Assembly: GCA_041859095.1 (NCBI GenBank)
Contig: JBHEKY010000019.1
Coordinates: forward strand, 1 to 44,604
Source: UBA1422 sp041859095
GTDB taxonomy: Bacteria > Bacillota > Clostridia > Peptostreptococcales > Anaerovoracaceae
Reading direction: 5' to 3'
DNA: 44,604 nucleotides
A model generated the notes under the pieces. The model was given only the letters and a program-made list of their open reading frames with translations. It made no database searches and was not told where the DNA came from. Positions 34,501 through 42,979 of this stretch are shown here, piece after piece (the first letter of the stretch is position 1; every line of letters starts with the position of its first letter). The translations under genes and the position numbers were made by a program.

Positions 34501-37500
34501 TAAAAACGATGGAGGTCCCTTAGCGCTTCTGATTCCCAGCACAAACGGAGTCGGTGGCACCAGCGATGCGGTTTCACTGAAAAACGTGAAGAGCATCACC
34601 ATCGATATGCAGGCAGATAGTTATAGTCACACATCATCTCCCTACAGTGCATTGTCGGACAATGTGGTCACCGTTTCCGGTGCCGGCACTTTCCTCAACA
34701 CTGCTAAGGATTTCACGGTATCAGAGCTAGAAGGCAAACAGACTCTGGCAGTCACAGCGGACTATAACATAAAAAATGCAATAGGCCAAAGCCAGGTTCG
34801 CTATCGAGGTCTGGACCTTTATGATTTCCTGAAATCAAGCGCAGTGGGATTGCGGCTCAATGCCGATCAAGTGACAATCACCGGTGTTGATGGCACCGTG
34901 GTCGTATTGTCTATTGCGGACATTATGAAATCGGATCTTATAAACGGGCAAAATGATACCATCAATAACTTGGGCACTATTTTAGCATTTGGCTCATCCT
35001 CCGTTATGAATCCTGACTCGGAAGATGGATTACCCCTGGTTGTGAGTGCGACCTCGTTAGGATATGATTCTATTTACCACAACGCAGGTGGCCCCATTAT
35101 GCTTGTTACCGGTCAGACCGATGTTGCAGATCAAAATGCCAATCGGACTGTGATGAACGTGAAAAGCATTGAGATATCAGCCGCGCCAACGGTAACTCAA
35201 AACCACAGTGTCAATGATGTCTTTAAGACATATTTGAATGATACCTTTACAGTACGAATTCAGAATTCAGACAATACAAGTTCCTTTACGAAGGTTTACA
35301 CCGTTGCTGAATTAGAAGCCATGTCGGATCTTATGGTGAATGATGAGTTTACTTGGGTTGGAATTCAGCAGCATGAAGGGCTTGACCTTTGGGACTTAAT
35401 CAAGCTTACTGACCCCGCCATTACCGATGATACAGCACTAAGTTCAGTCAATGTTTATGATGGCACTTTTACCAAAGATATTCTCTCAATATTTGGTAAA
35501 ACACAACTGATAAACGGGATTGTCGATAGCACGAATTCGGATATTCTCAAACCAATCATCGTGGCCTATTCACAAAATGGATTGCCGTTGGTGGCAACTA
35601 CCACTTCTGACGGGTACTCTGAAGCAGCAGGGAATACAGGCGGACCACTCCGATTGATTACTCATCAGAATCAAGGTGCCTGCGTGCGTAATGCGGATGG
35701 TGTTACGATTGTATTAAGTGGAACCGGGACGATAGATGATCCCACGGAAGATTTGACTTTGACTGTGGATGGGCAAAAAATGACTTTTGCTGTAAGCGAA
35801 CTGAAGGCTATGACGCCGACTACTTTAAACTATGCCGATACCAGTGCGGTGGCAAACAGAACGGCAAAAGGTGTTCTGCTTTATGATCTGTTAAAAGCCC
35901 AAGGTGTTACAAATCCAGATGCGTTAGTTTCCTTCAGCACACCTGATAATTTCCAAAACAGTACGAAGGCTGTTGGATATAAGGATGTTACTTTAAGGGA
36001 TATTCAGGCACAGCAATATCTGGTTGCTTATAGTGGCGCAGATGTAGCGAATGCATCGGATGATTCCCTGGTGGATTTCAACGATACAGTAAAAAATACC
36101 ACAATTAAAACGAAACTCCGCGTGTATCGGAACTTTACAACAGATTCTACCAAGTGGCTGAACGAGATGAACAATATTACCGGAATTAGCGGGGTGGATT
36201 ACGCCGTTGCCATCAAAACTGATTCCACTACACTACGGCTGACAATGGATGATTTGAAGGCCATGAAGGCTACAACCAAAACCTACCAGGTGAAGGGTGT
36301 CAACAAAACAGTTACAGGTGCCTTACTCTCTGACATTCTTACAGTGATGGGTGTCAGGAAGCCACAGACCACCATTAGCCTTGTAACCTATGATAATTTT
36401 AACAATGCAACCTATTCAAATATCAATTTGTCCGAGATTGCTGCGCAAGACTATCTGGTGGCATACATGGAAGGGGATACGCCTATTTCGGACTTGGTAA
36501 AAAATGATACTGCTAGAATTGAGGTACGGATGTATCGGAACTATACTGCTGACACATCCAAGTGGTATAACGAAGTCACCTCACTGGTTACCATTTCAGT
36601 TGCGAATAGCCAGTACGATTTCACCCAATGGACCGACCTGCCAGTTTCGGGCATTCGATCCATTCTGTCGGATAACAACGGCGGATACTGGGTTGGAACC
36701 TATGGTGGCGGCTTAGTGAGAAGACTGGCAAGTGGAACTACAACGACCTATAATTTAGCCAGTACCCCGGCATTGGACACTGCATTTGTTTCGGCCATTG
36801 CACCGGATCAGTCGGGAGGTATTTGGTTTAGCCAGAATGCTAGTTACGCTGACCCAGGTCAAAACAAAGGACTGGTTTACATGAATGCAGATGGCGAACT
36901 AACTAAGTATACTGTTGAAACAACGCCGGGAACCATTACAGATAATTACGTACAAGCATTGTATCTTGATTCAGGGACGCTCAGTGCAACCACGGATGAC
37001 ATCCTTTGGGTTGGAACCTTTGGCGGACTGACAAAATACGAAATGGGAACTGGCACATGGACCACCTATGCCAAGACAACCGCTAATACAGCAGGATTTC
37101 CTGCTACTTCAGTGACAACTATCACGCCTTCAGGAGATGGTGACCTTTGGGTGGGATTCTATCCAGAAGGAACCGGAACCGGAATGGATGGCACATATAC
37201 TGGTGGTTGCATTAAATTCGATGTATCGGCAGGAGCAGCGAATCCAACATTTACGCAAAATTATTCTGTAGGATATGATGCATTGATTGGTCAAGCCAGA
37301 CTGGCGGATGCTTGGGTACGAAGCATTGCCGTTGACAGCAAAGGTGGTGCGTACATTGTCCGAGCGGGATCCACAGTAGGATTGCTTGGAACAGTAGGCG
37401 GACATTTGGATTACGTTGCTGCAGATGGTACCACTACTACTTACACTGGGACTGAGCTGTTGGGTAGCAGATTGACAGGAAGCAGCGAAATCAGAAGCAT

Positions 37501-38908
37501 CAGCATCGATAGCGATGGCAATTTATGGTTAGGCACCTCAGCCAATGGTGTTGTGTATTGTGAACCACCAGTATCCGGTGTCGCCGGTTCTATACTTAGA
37601 ACTTACAACAGCCAGAACCAAGCGTGGGTGCAAACCAATCCGATTACCGGAATGAGTACCTATGACAATGTGTATGTCACCACCATCATTGGAGAGACTC
37701 TACTGGTTGGATCTGCAGGAGGCATCACGACAATCCCCATGACAGCGGCAACCGCCATTCCCGATGCCGTTGCATTAACCATCTATGATCATACAACCAT
37801 TAAGGGTGAGTTCACATTGGATTTGCTAAATGCTATGGCGGCAGTGGCAGGTGGTAAAACCTATCATTATGCCGGATACAATACTACACCCAGCTGGAAA
37901 ACTTCACTCAATGCAAAGGGACCAACCATTGTAAGCCTCTTTGAAGAAGCTGGAGTCAACCTGGAATCCCTAGATGGAAACACCTTGATTTCCTTTGTGG
38001 CCAGCGATGGCTATACTGTCAAATTAACCAAAGACCAATTGTTGGCAGCAAGGTATTATTATCCAAGCGGAAATACCGGTACTGCCAATGGGTCGCTGGG
38101 CAGTGCCACCGCACAAGCAAATAAAGTTCTCGTCCCAGCCATCATTAACTTAGCATCAAATAATGGTACCCTGAGCATTGGACAAATGCTTCCAAATGAG
38201 CAGACCTGGGATGGCTTTAACCAAATGATGGCATCCGGCGGGAAAATTATAATAGGTGATGCCGCTACCCAATGGAATCCAGTCACGACCGCTGGAACCC
38301 GAAGCAGTGGTGTGGTCAGCGGAATTGCCAACGGTAGCAACGTAAAGGTTGGGACAACCATCGATTTCACCAGACCAAATGGTGCTTCCAACAAAACCGC
38401 AAAAATATACTACACGCTGGATGGCTCAACACCCACAAGCGGCAGTACATTTTATAACTACAACGAATACGCTGGCGCGTTAGGGACAACCAATAGCATC
38501 CTGTTGAATCAGGTTGGCGATGTGACTATCAAAACAATTGTCATTGGCCGTGGAGGACAAGACAGCACCGTTTCAACATTCACATATCATGTTGTTGCAA
38601 ACACTTCGGACAATACAGGGAATCAGAACAAAGATACTGTTGGAGGGAATAACACTGTTACCAAAACCACTACTTCAGTATCACACAAGCAGAATCAACC
38701 GTTTAAGAAACCAATACCCAAACGCATAATATTTTTGCTTAACAATGTGGATGGCTCTGGTTTTTACCAGATCTACCGAAAAGCCGGTGCCAGAGAGAGT
38801 TGGTATTTAATCGGCAGAGTTAGAAATTCACATTACAGGGATTGGACGAATCTATCTCTGACGCCTGATAGAACTTATGTTTTCCAAGTCAGAGAATACC
38901 CAATGTAA
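31547..38908 (+). CDS. Giant secreted protein with about ten SUOX-like modules, a beta-propeller and a chitobiase-like domain
   Basis: 2453 residues; SD AAAAAGGAGAG before the ATG. A signal region at about 10-36 could be lipoprotein-type (VTGC) or cleaved at AVAQA. About ten modules carry a helix like YEGIKLSYILNDM or HEGLDLWDLIKL, at residues about 108, 291, 466, 668, 897, 1084, 1276, 1442, 1591 and 2124. Several are followed by GGPLRLI-type strands that match the end of sulfite-oxidase domains. No module keeps the molybdenum Cys; the whole protein has very few Cys. Residues about 1690-2060 hold Reg_prop-like repeats (GGYWVGTYGGGL, GNLWLGTSANGV), probably a propeller. YYTLDGSTPTSG (about 2287) is a chitobiase-like domain. 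The end is basic, without LPXTG. Probably captures ligand or binds surfaces. Confidence 0.85.
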   Translation: MHTTIRKGQKRALAIMLAFVMVVTGCFGTMGHAVAQAASTLITETPTVVVTGQGVIAGGVYSALNAGLEKSYTLNELKTIAATDINRFANDQYKFSARNTSETEKLYLGEGIRLDTLLALSSVSGTALSEKMISVADNAATPYNVSFDPMRTTFGTANDKYTPRTTQVFSASRYYYPNGLPISPAIVGSEEGATVAPTILAWASASSTSSQPTTVTSNTALLLMTGQLGLSDYNNPLYNSAAKIIRVGNAITEIALTVGGTQYTRAQILMMNRATSSYTYTNSSNTAVTETARGVPISVLLEGYEDDDIVTFDTADGSDVDATGKTKAELVANDYLLAYEKGSSASTLAGIYSTAKNNASIYGLFTLYGSDAEGKPSKMVTGISVTPATGPDFTNSPYKHITNGGITEQSGPYNVDAITSATLTVEGPGVETSIPLSVRTVEEQNAGAYRGIYTDQIVATENTKSYEGIKLSYILNDMPDASKVNLTDAADRVLIKNRARQTIATFTMAQIAEADTAGKPIIVAYGVGTTTGTQVAPFVYDGQAGSIAGLYNEDGCLKLVYDKDSITGDTNTAYNTFGNMAYIYVEEGDSPGYKHATTPYNDTNNTQFLFSLTGTGMGREVNLTVAQLEAMVTDDSDGANSLGDYTSTNIGLRKSYSLTNTSYWSVNEYEGLKLYNLLSYFNSNIKSDSATPLADSTTIRFNAWDGYLSNEAFTLGDLRNPDTFGYYEKNALDLGDGTYTPVSGDLKSMGYPVMLAYGVNEYPYVKTPSDSGYANGLNNSGGPLRVIFGKREYSSSNGSNQVQKVEEVVVGEDTYDYSTHKYHSNTTYTGMATDTANNLQVVVKDADGNQLKQQTYSLGELEDIIYGADVPKIEIGLAKSKAYFEMDKDGTKYNDLYEGVNLNYLIKNLLEVPGVKGTVTFSDGVNTVQVSLERVLALGSNRQTGVSNLSATLAFAKNGAPMVQTKTSPGYQSTFPLGDSTSFTVKNDGGPLALLIPSTNGVGGTSDAVSLKNVKSITIDMQADSYSHTSSPYSALSDNVVTVSGAGTFLNTAKDFTVSELEGKQTLAVTADYNIKNAIGQSQVRYRGLDLYDFLKSSAVGLRLNADQVTITGVDGTVVVLSIADIMKSDLINGQNDTINNLGTILAFGSSSVMNPDSEDGLPLVVSATSLGYDSIYHNAGGPIMLVTGQTDVADQNANRTVMNVKSIEISAAPTVTQNHSVNDVFKTYLNDTFTVRIQNSDNTSSFTKVYTVAELEAMSDLMVNDEFTWVGIQQHEGLDLWDLIKLTDPAITDDTALSSVNVYDGTFTKDILSIFGKTQLINGIVDSTNSDILKPIIVAYSQNGLPLVATTTSDGYSEAAGNTGGPLRLITHQNQGACVRNADGVTIVLSGTGTIDDPTEDLTLTVDGQKMTFAVSELKAMTPTTLNYADTSAVANRTAKGVLLYDLLKAQGVTNPDALVSFSTPDNFQNSTKAVGYKDVTLRDIQAQQYLVAYSGADVANASDDSLVDFNDTVKNTTIKTKLRVYRNFTTDSTKWLNEMNNITGISGVDYAVAIKTDSTTLRLTMDDLKAMKATTKTYQVKGVNKTVTGALLSDILTVMGVRKPQTTISLVTYDNFNNATYSNINLSEIAAQDYLVAYMEGDTPISDLVKNDTARIEVRMYRNYTADTSKWYNEVTSLVTISVANSQYDFTQWTDLPVSGIRSILSDNNGGYWVGTYGGGLVRRLASGTTTTYNLASTPALDTAFVSAIAPDQSGGIWFSQNASYADPGQNKGLVYMNADGELTKYTVETTPGTITDNYVQALYLDSGTLSATTDDILWVGTFGGLTKYEMGTGTWTTYAKTTANTAGFPATSVTTITPSGDGDLWVGFYPEGTGTGMDGTYTGGCIKFDVSAGAANPTFTQNYSVGYDALIGQARLADAWVRSIAVDSKGGAYIVRAGSTVGLLGTVGGHLDYVAADGTTTTYTGTELLGSRLTGSSEIRSISIDSDGNLWLGTSANGVVYCEPPVSGVAGSILRTYNSQNQAWVQTNPITGMSTYDNVYVTTIIGETLLVGSAGGITTIPMTAATAIPDAVALTIYDHTTIKGEFTLDLLNAMAAVAGGKTYHYAGYNTTPSWKTSLNAKGPTIVSLFEEAGVNLESLDGNTLISFVASDGYTVKLTKDQLLAARYYYPSGNTGTANGSLGSATAQANKVLVPAIINLASNNGTLSIGQMLPNEQTWDGFNQMMASGGKIIIGDAATQWNPVTTAGTRSSGVVSGIANGSNVKVGTTIDFTRPNGASNKTAKIYYTLDGSTPTSGSTFYNYNEYAGALGTTNSILLNQVGDVTIKTIVIGRGGQDSTVSTFTYHVVANTSDNTGNQNKDTVGGNNTVTKTTTSVSHKQNQPFKKPIPKRIIFLLNNVDGSGFYQIYRKAGARESWYLIGRVRNSHYRDWTNLSLTPDRTYVFQVREYPM

Positions 38909-38938
38909 GATGAACAAGTCATTTGATTCATGAATTCG

Positions 38939-38994
38939 GGAAGGCATTGTAAACCAAAATAAAATAGTGGTTGACAATGCCTTCCTTCTTCTTT
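38939..38994 (+). terminator. Terminator of the giant gene, containing the BirA operator
   Basis: Long hairpin: GGAAGGCATTGT (38939-38950) with ACAATGCCTTCC (38974-38985), extended inward by AACCA/TGGTT, followed by TTCTTCTTTT. It ends transcription from 31547, and its inner part is the biotin-repressor site that controls bioY. Confidence 0.8.
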
Positions 38995-39000
38995 TATACT
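38946..39000 (+). promoter_or_regulatory. BirA operator and bioY promoter
   Basis: ATTGTAAACC (38946-38955), 13 bases, GGTTGACAAT (38969-38978): this matches the Firmicute biotin-repressor consensus, with the same 13-base gap I recall for the B. subtilis bioW operator. The right arm contains the -35 TTGACA (38971-38976); the -10 TATACT is at 38995-39000 with spacer 18. Biotinyl-adenylate-bound BirA would therefore cover the -35 and shut off bioY when biotin is plentiful. Confidence 0.9.
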
Positions 39001-39056
39001 CATTTTATAACTACCACCAATTGATCACTTGATTACGAGAGGAAACAATAACAATC

Positions 39057-39605
39057 ATGAGAAATACAAAAACAGTCAATTTAACGGTAATCGGATTAAT
39101 GACAGCCGTACTATGCATCATGGGACCCATGTCTTTGGTGATTCCAATTTCACCGGTGCCCATTTCGCTGACGAATCTTGCCATTTACTTGGCAGTCATC
39201 CTACTTGGTATGAAAAGGGGAACGGTGGTGACATTGGTGTATTTGTTCATCGGATTAATCGGAATCCCAGTTTTCTCGGCATTTACAGGTGGACCTGGTA
39301 AACTAATCGGACCAACCGGTGGATACTTGGTTGGGTTTATCTTTCTTGCTTTAATTGCAGGATATGCAGTGGATCGATTTCCGGGCAAAATCAGCTGGAC
39401 GGCTCTTGGAATGGTGGCTGGAACCATTGTCCTTTATGGTCTGGGCACCGCTTGGCTGGCGTATTCCGCCGGAATGACCTTTTCACAGGCACTTTTTGCA
39501 GGTGTTGTGCCGTTTATTCCCGGAGATGCAGTTAAGATTGCCATTGCTATCATGATTGGTTTTCCTGTAAAAAAGAGGCTGATAAAGGCTGGAATCTTAT
39601 CGTAG
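39057..39605 (+). CDS. bioY: Biotin transporter substrate-binding subunit BioY
   Basis: 182 residues, typical for BioY, the S component of an ECF-type vitamin importer. Six membrane segments; family motifs PISPVPISLTNLAIYLAVIL and FTGGPGKLIGPTGGYLVGFI (biotin-pocket loops), and the N-terminal helix. No ECF ATPase or T component is adjacent, so it relies on shared modules elsewhere. The operator at 38946 identifies it as a BirA-regulon gene. ATG at 39057 follows CGAGAGGAAACAATAACAATC. Terminator at 39625. Confidence 0.96.
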   Translation: MRNTKTVNLTVIGLMTAVLCIMGPMSLVIPISPVPISLTNLAIYLAVILLGMKRGTVVTLVYLFIGLIGIPVFSAFTGGPGKLIGPTGGYLVGFIFLALIAGYAVDRFPGKISWTALGMVAGTIVLYGLGTAWLAYSAGMTFSQALFAGVVPFIPGDAVKIAIAIMIGFPVKKRLIKAGILS

Positions 39606-39624
39606 AACAAAATGAAATGATACA

Positions 39625-39668
39625 AATCCAAAAGCGACCACAGATGTTGGTCGCTTTTTGGATTTTTC
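39625..39668 (+). terminator. Intrinsic terminator after bioY
   Basis: AATCCAAAAGCGACCA (39625-39640) pairs with TGGTCGCTTTTTGGATT (39648-39664) around CAGATGT, then TTTTC. The A/T flanks would make it work from both strands. Confidence 0.88.
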
Positions 39669-39701
39669 ATCAGTGGGAATAACCAGGGTTTTGAATTGTA
39701 T

Positions 39702-39731
39702 TTGACTTACTCACTTTTACTCCGTTATACT
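39702..39731 (+). promoter_or_regulatory. Promoter of the SBP-GGDEF-HD-GYP gene
   Basis: -35 TTGACT at 39702-39707, spacer 18, -10 TATACT at 39726-39731, about 50 bp before the ATG at 39781. Confidence 0.65.
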
Positions 39732-39780
39732 GATGGCAGTAGCAAGCCGCAAAAACCAAGGTATGGAAGGATAAACAAGC

Positions 39781-42081
39781 ATGCCAAAGAGATTATTTCG
39801 ATTGTTTCGACTGATGATTTGGGTTTCATTGTTCTGCATACTACAGATGCAGAGCAGTATTGTGCATGGAGAAACGAAGACGTTAGACGTTGTTCTGGAT
39901 GAAAGCTATCCGCCCTATATATTCTATGATGAAACGGGACAGCCTCAAGGGATATTAGTCGATCAATGGATGCTTTTTGAGGAAAAGACTGGGATTGAGG
40001 TTCGGCTTCATCCAATGCTGTGGCAAGATGCTCAGCTAGCGATGCAACGGGGAGAGTATGACGTCATAGATACTATTTTTTATTCAGAGTCTCGTGACAA
40101 GGAATACGATTTTGCGGGTGTTTACGAAACCATTGAAACATCCATTTTCTTTCATAAAAGTATTAGCGGAATAACAGAGATTTCTTCATTAAAAGGATTT
40201 AGTGTTGGCGTCAAAGCTGGGGATTACGCCTATGAGAAGCTATTAGAAGCTGGTGTAGAGGATATTAAGGTTTATAACTCATATGAAGAAATTGTCAAAG
40301 CCGCGTCGTTAGGTTCCTTGAAAATATTTATTATTGACCTCCCTCCCGGCTTATATTATTTGAACAAATATAACATTTATCAAGATTTTCACTACACTGA
40401 ACCGGTATACCAGGAAGGGTTTCATCGAGCTGTCCTGGAAGGAAATCAAGCAACCTTGGATTTGATACAAGAGGGGTTTGCCCAATTACCGCAAACACAA
40501 TTAGATGCCATACATACCAAATGGTTTGGAAATCATATTGTTGGTAGCGAAAGATTAAAAGATTTTTTTCTTGTAATGGGGATTTTAGCCTTAGTCATTA
40601 TCATTGTTTTTGGATGGAACTCTGTACTAAGGCGAAGAGTCAAGATGCATACGGCATCTTTGTCCGAAACGCTACAAACCCTAAAGGCAGAGCAAGCTAA
40701 ATTGGAAGCCCTCATTACTTCAATGCCTGATTTAATATTCATACTTGATAAGGATGGTAAAGTACAGGAATCCTTATCTCAAAAGACAAGAGACGATGAC
40801 CAATTAGACCCGAACCGGATTGTATATAAAAATATATCGGAAGTGTTTGAACCTGAAGCAGCGTTGCAATTAAAACAGGGAATAGAGACTGCGTTGCTGG
40901 AAGGTCAATCTGAGGATATAGAAGTGCAGATAGACACAGAACATAATGGGAAGCAATATTTTGAGGCTCGCTTTGCCAGGCTGTCCGATAACAAAATATT
41001 AGGCATTGTTAGAAACACAACGGAAAAAGTATTATCCATTCAAAAGATCATGAATTTGAGCATTATCGATAAGTTGACGAATGTATATAACCGAAATTTC
41101 TTTGAGAAAGCCGTCAAAGAATGGAAGAATCCGGAAAAAGACGGGATTGGATTATTCATGGTTGACATTGATGGATTGAAACTGGTCAATGACACATTGG
41201 GGCATGATGTGGGAGATCAATATCTTCGCATAATTGCAAAAACAATCAATCGGGTTTTTACAGAACCGGAATTCGTGGCTCGAATCGGCGGGGATGAGTT
41301 TGCTGTCGCTGTGAGGGGATGGGATGAAGACAGAATGCTTCTTGCCAAAAATCAATTGATTGACGAAGTGCGTGCATTGAATGAGAAGGGATACCCCATA
41401 CCGTTTAGCATCTCCATTGGTTTTGCCTTAGCCACTCCCTCCTGTAACACGGCTTTGGCCATGATGAAGTGTGCGGATGATTATATGTATCGCCAGAAAC
41501 TTTTTCATAGACAGAGCGAAAGAAGTAAAACCATAGATACCTTGTCTGCCATGTTGTCAGAGCGCGACTTTTTAACCCAAGGCCATAGCAGAAGAATGTC
41601 AAGCCTTATCAAGAAAATTGCGTGCAAAGTGAACTTCCCTGATAGCCAAATGCCGGCGATAGAATTGTTTGCGGATTTCCATGACATCGGAAAAATCGGA
41701 ATCAGCGACGTGATTCTGTTCAAGCAGGACAAATTAACGGACGAAGAATTTGTTGATATGAAGAGGCATTCAGAAATTGGCTTCCGTATTGCTGAATCCT
41801 CTCCTGACCTAAACGGAATTTCCGAATGGGTTTATAAGCACCACGAAAACTGGGATGGAACCGGATATCCATTTGGGGCAAAGGGAGAAGAAATTCCTTT
41901 GGCATGTCGGATTTTGACAATTGTGGACGCTTACGATGCCATGACGAATGATCGGCCTTATCGAAAAGCCATGAGTCGACAAGCGGCGATTGTGGAGCTG
42001 AAGCGATGCGCAGGCACCCAATTTGATCCAACATTGGTAGAGATATTCTTGGATATTCTACTGAACGAAGAAGAAGCTTAA
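39781..42081 (+). CDS. Sensor with SBP_bac_3 domain, PAS, GGDEF and HD-GYP
   Basis: 766 residues. A signal/anchor segment (residues about 5-30) leads to an amino-acid-type periplasmic-binding domain (about 33-255: VVLDESYPPYIFYDETGQPQ, QRGEYDVIDTIFYSESRDKE). A membrane segment (about 260-283), a coiled linker, a PAS domain (about 305-415), GGDEF and HD-GYP follow. GGDEF is intact (ARIGGDEF), but the inhibitory RxxD site is absent (TEPE at that position), so feedback by c-di-GMP is probably lost. HD-GYP is intact (FHDIGKIGISD, HHENWDGTGYP). The protein senses an extracellular small molecule and can both make and degrade c-di-GMP. SD AAGGA about 9 nt before the ATG. Only one of the window's three c-di-GMP proteins looks fully intact: this one. 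Confidence 0.92.
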   Translation: MPKRLFRLFRLMIWVSLFCILQMQSSIVHGETKTLDVVLDESYPPYIFYDETGQPQGILVDQWMLFEEKTGIEVRLHPMLWQDAQLAMQRGEYDVIDTIFYSESRDKEYDFAGVYETIETSIFFHKSISGITEISSLKGFSVGVKAGDYAYEKLLEAGVEDIKVYNSYEEIVKAASLGSLKIFIIDLPPGLYYLNKYNIYQDFHYTEPVYQEGFHRAVLEGNQATLDLIQEGFAQLPQTQLDAIHTKWFGNHIVGSERLKDFFLVMGILALVIIIVFGWNSVLRRRVKMHTASLSETLQTLKAEQAKLEALITSMPDLIFILDKDGKVQESLSQKTRDDDQLDPNRIVYKNISEVFEPEAALQLKQGIETALLEGQSEDIEVQIDTEHNGKQYFEARFARLSDNKILGIVRNTTEKVLSIQKIMNLSIIDKLTNVYNRNFFEKAVKEWKNPEKDGIGLFMVDIDGLKLVNDTLGHDVGDQYLRIIAKTINRVFTEPEFVARIGGDEFAVAVRGWDEDRMLLAKNQLIDEVRALNEKGYPIPFSISIGFALATPSCNTALAMMKCADDYMYRQKLFHRQSERSKTIDTLSAMLSERDFLTQGHSRRMSSLIKKIACKVNFPDSQMPAIELFADFHDIGKIGISDVILFKQDKLTDEEFVDMKRHSEIGFRIAESSPDLNGISEWVYKHHENWDGTGYPFGAKGEEIPLACRILTIVDAYDAMTNDRPYRKAMSRQAAIVELKRCAGTQFDPTLVEIFLDILLNEEEA

Positions 42082-42111
42082 AGAACTACCAATAGTATGA
42101 AGGAGAATCAC

Positions 42112-42957
42112 ATGTTATTATCAAGAGAAGTAAAAAGAATAATCACCGGTGCCGCTGCAACCGATGGAGCCGGTGTCAAACTGGTTCGTGTTCTTGGCTA
42201 TGCGGACACAACAGAATTTGACCCGTTTTTGCTGTTGGATGCGTTTGATTCAACAAACCCGGATGACTACACCAAAGGTTTCCCATGGCACCCACACCGG
42301 GGGATCGAAACAATCACTTATCTGATTGAAGGAGATATTGAGCATCAGGATAGCCTGGGGAACAAAGGTCAAATAAAAAGTGGTGACTGTCAATGGATGA
42401 CAGCGGGGTCTGGCATCATACATCAGGAAATGCCTCAGAAGACAGAAAGAATGCTTGGTGCACAACTTTGGTTGAACTTGCCTGCCACTGAAAAGATGAG
42501 TGCGCCATCCTATGGGGATATTAAAAGCAAAGATGTTCCGTTGATTTCAAAAGATGGAGCAAACGTTCGGATTATTGCAGGAGAATATCAGGGAACCAAA
42601 GGAGCATTTGCGGGAAAACATGTGCCAGCCACCTATCTGGATGTTCAATTAGAACCAGGGGCATCATGGTTCGTCGAATCAAAGGAAGATGAAAATCTGG
42701 TTATTTATATTTTCATCGGGCAGGGTTTTTTTGGCTCGACAGGGCGAAAATTCGTTCAAGAGAAAAGAGCAATTCTGTTTACTCCCGGAAACCACTTGCA
42801 GGTAGTAGCCGGTGAAGAGGGAATCCGCTTTATTTTACTCAAGGCAAAACCGTTGAAGGAACCTATTGCCTGGGGCGGACCCATTGTTATGAATACCAAA
42901 GAAGAACTCAACTTGGCATTTGCCGAGCTAGATGAAAATACTTTTATTAAAAAATAA
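42112..42957 (+). CDS. Pirin-family protein
   Basis: 281 residues from the ATG at 42112 (AAGGAG at 42100-42105, spacing 6); an in-frame ATG at 42097 contains the ribosome site and is rejected. The bicupin fold is clear: DPFLLLDAFDSTNPDDYTKG, then GFPWHPHRGIETITYLIEGD with the metal-binding His residues, HQDSLGNKG and MTAGSGIIHQEMPQ. The C-terminal cupin holds VIYIFIGQGFFG. Pirins bind iron and some oxidise quercetin; in bacteria the usual role is poorly known. It stands between the c-di-GMP sensor and the acyltransferase. Confidence 0.93.
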   Translation: MLLSREVKRIITGAAATDGAGVKLVRVLGYADTTEFDPFLLLDAFDSTNPDDYTKGFPWHPHRGIETITYLIEGDIEHQDSLGNKGQIKSGDCQWMTAGSGIIHQEMPQKTERMLGAQLWLNLPATEKMSAPSYGDIKSKDVPLISKDGANVRIIAGEYQGTKGAFAGKHVPATYLDVQLEPGASWFVESKEDENLVIYIFIGQGFFGSTGRKFVQEKRAILFTPGNHLQVVAGEEGIRFILLKAKPLKEPIAWGGPIVMNTKEELNLAFAELDENTFIKK

Positions 42958-42979
42958 GCACTGTAATTGGGAGAGCCGT

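Noticed and set aside
37130..37405. Antisense reading frames inside the giant gene
   Set aside because: Several antisense frames exist but show no ribosome sites, domains or promoters; they follow from the repetitive coding sequence.
31547..38908. LPXTG or S-layer anchor on the giant protein
   Set aside because: The C terminus is basic and lacks an LPXTG-hydrophobic-basic arrangement or SLH repeats; anchoring, if any, must use the N-terminal lipobox.
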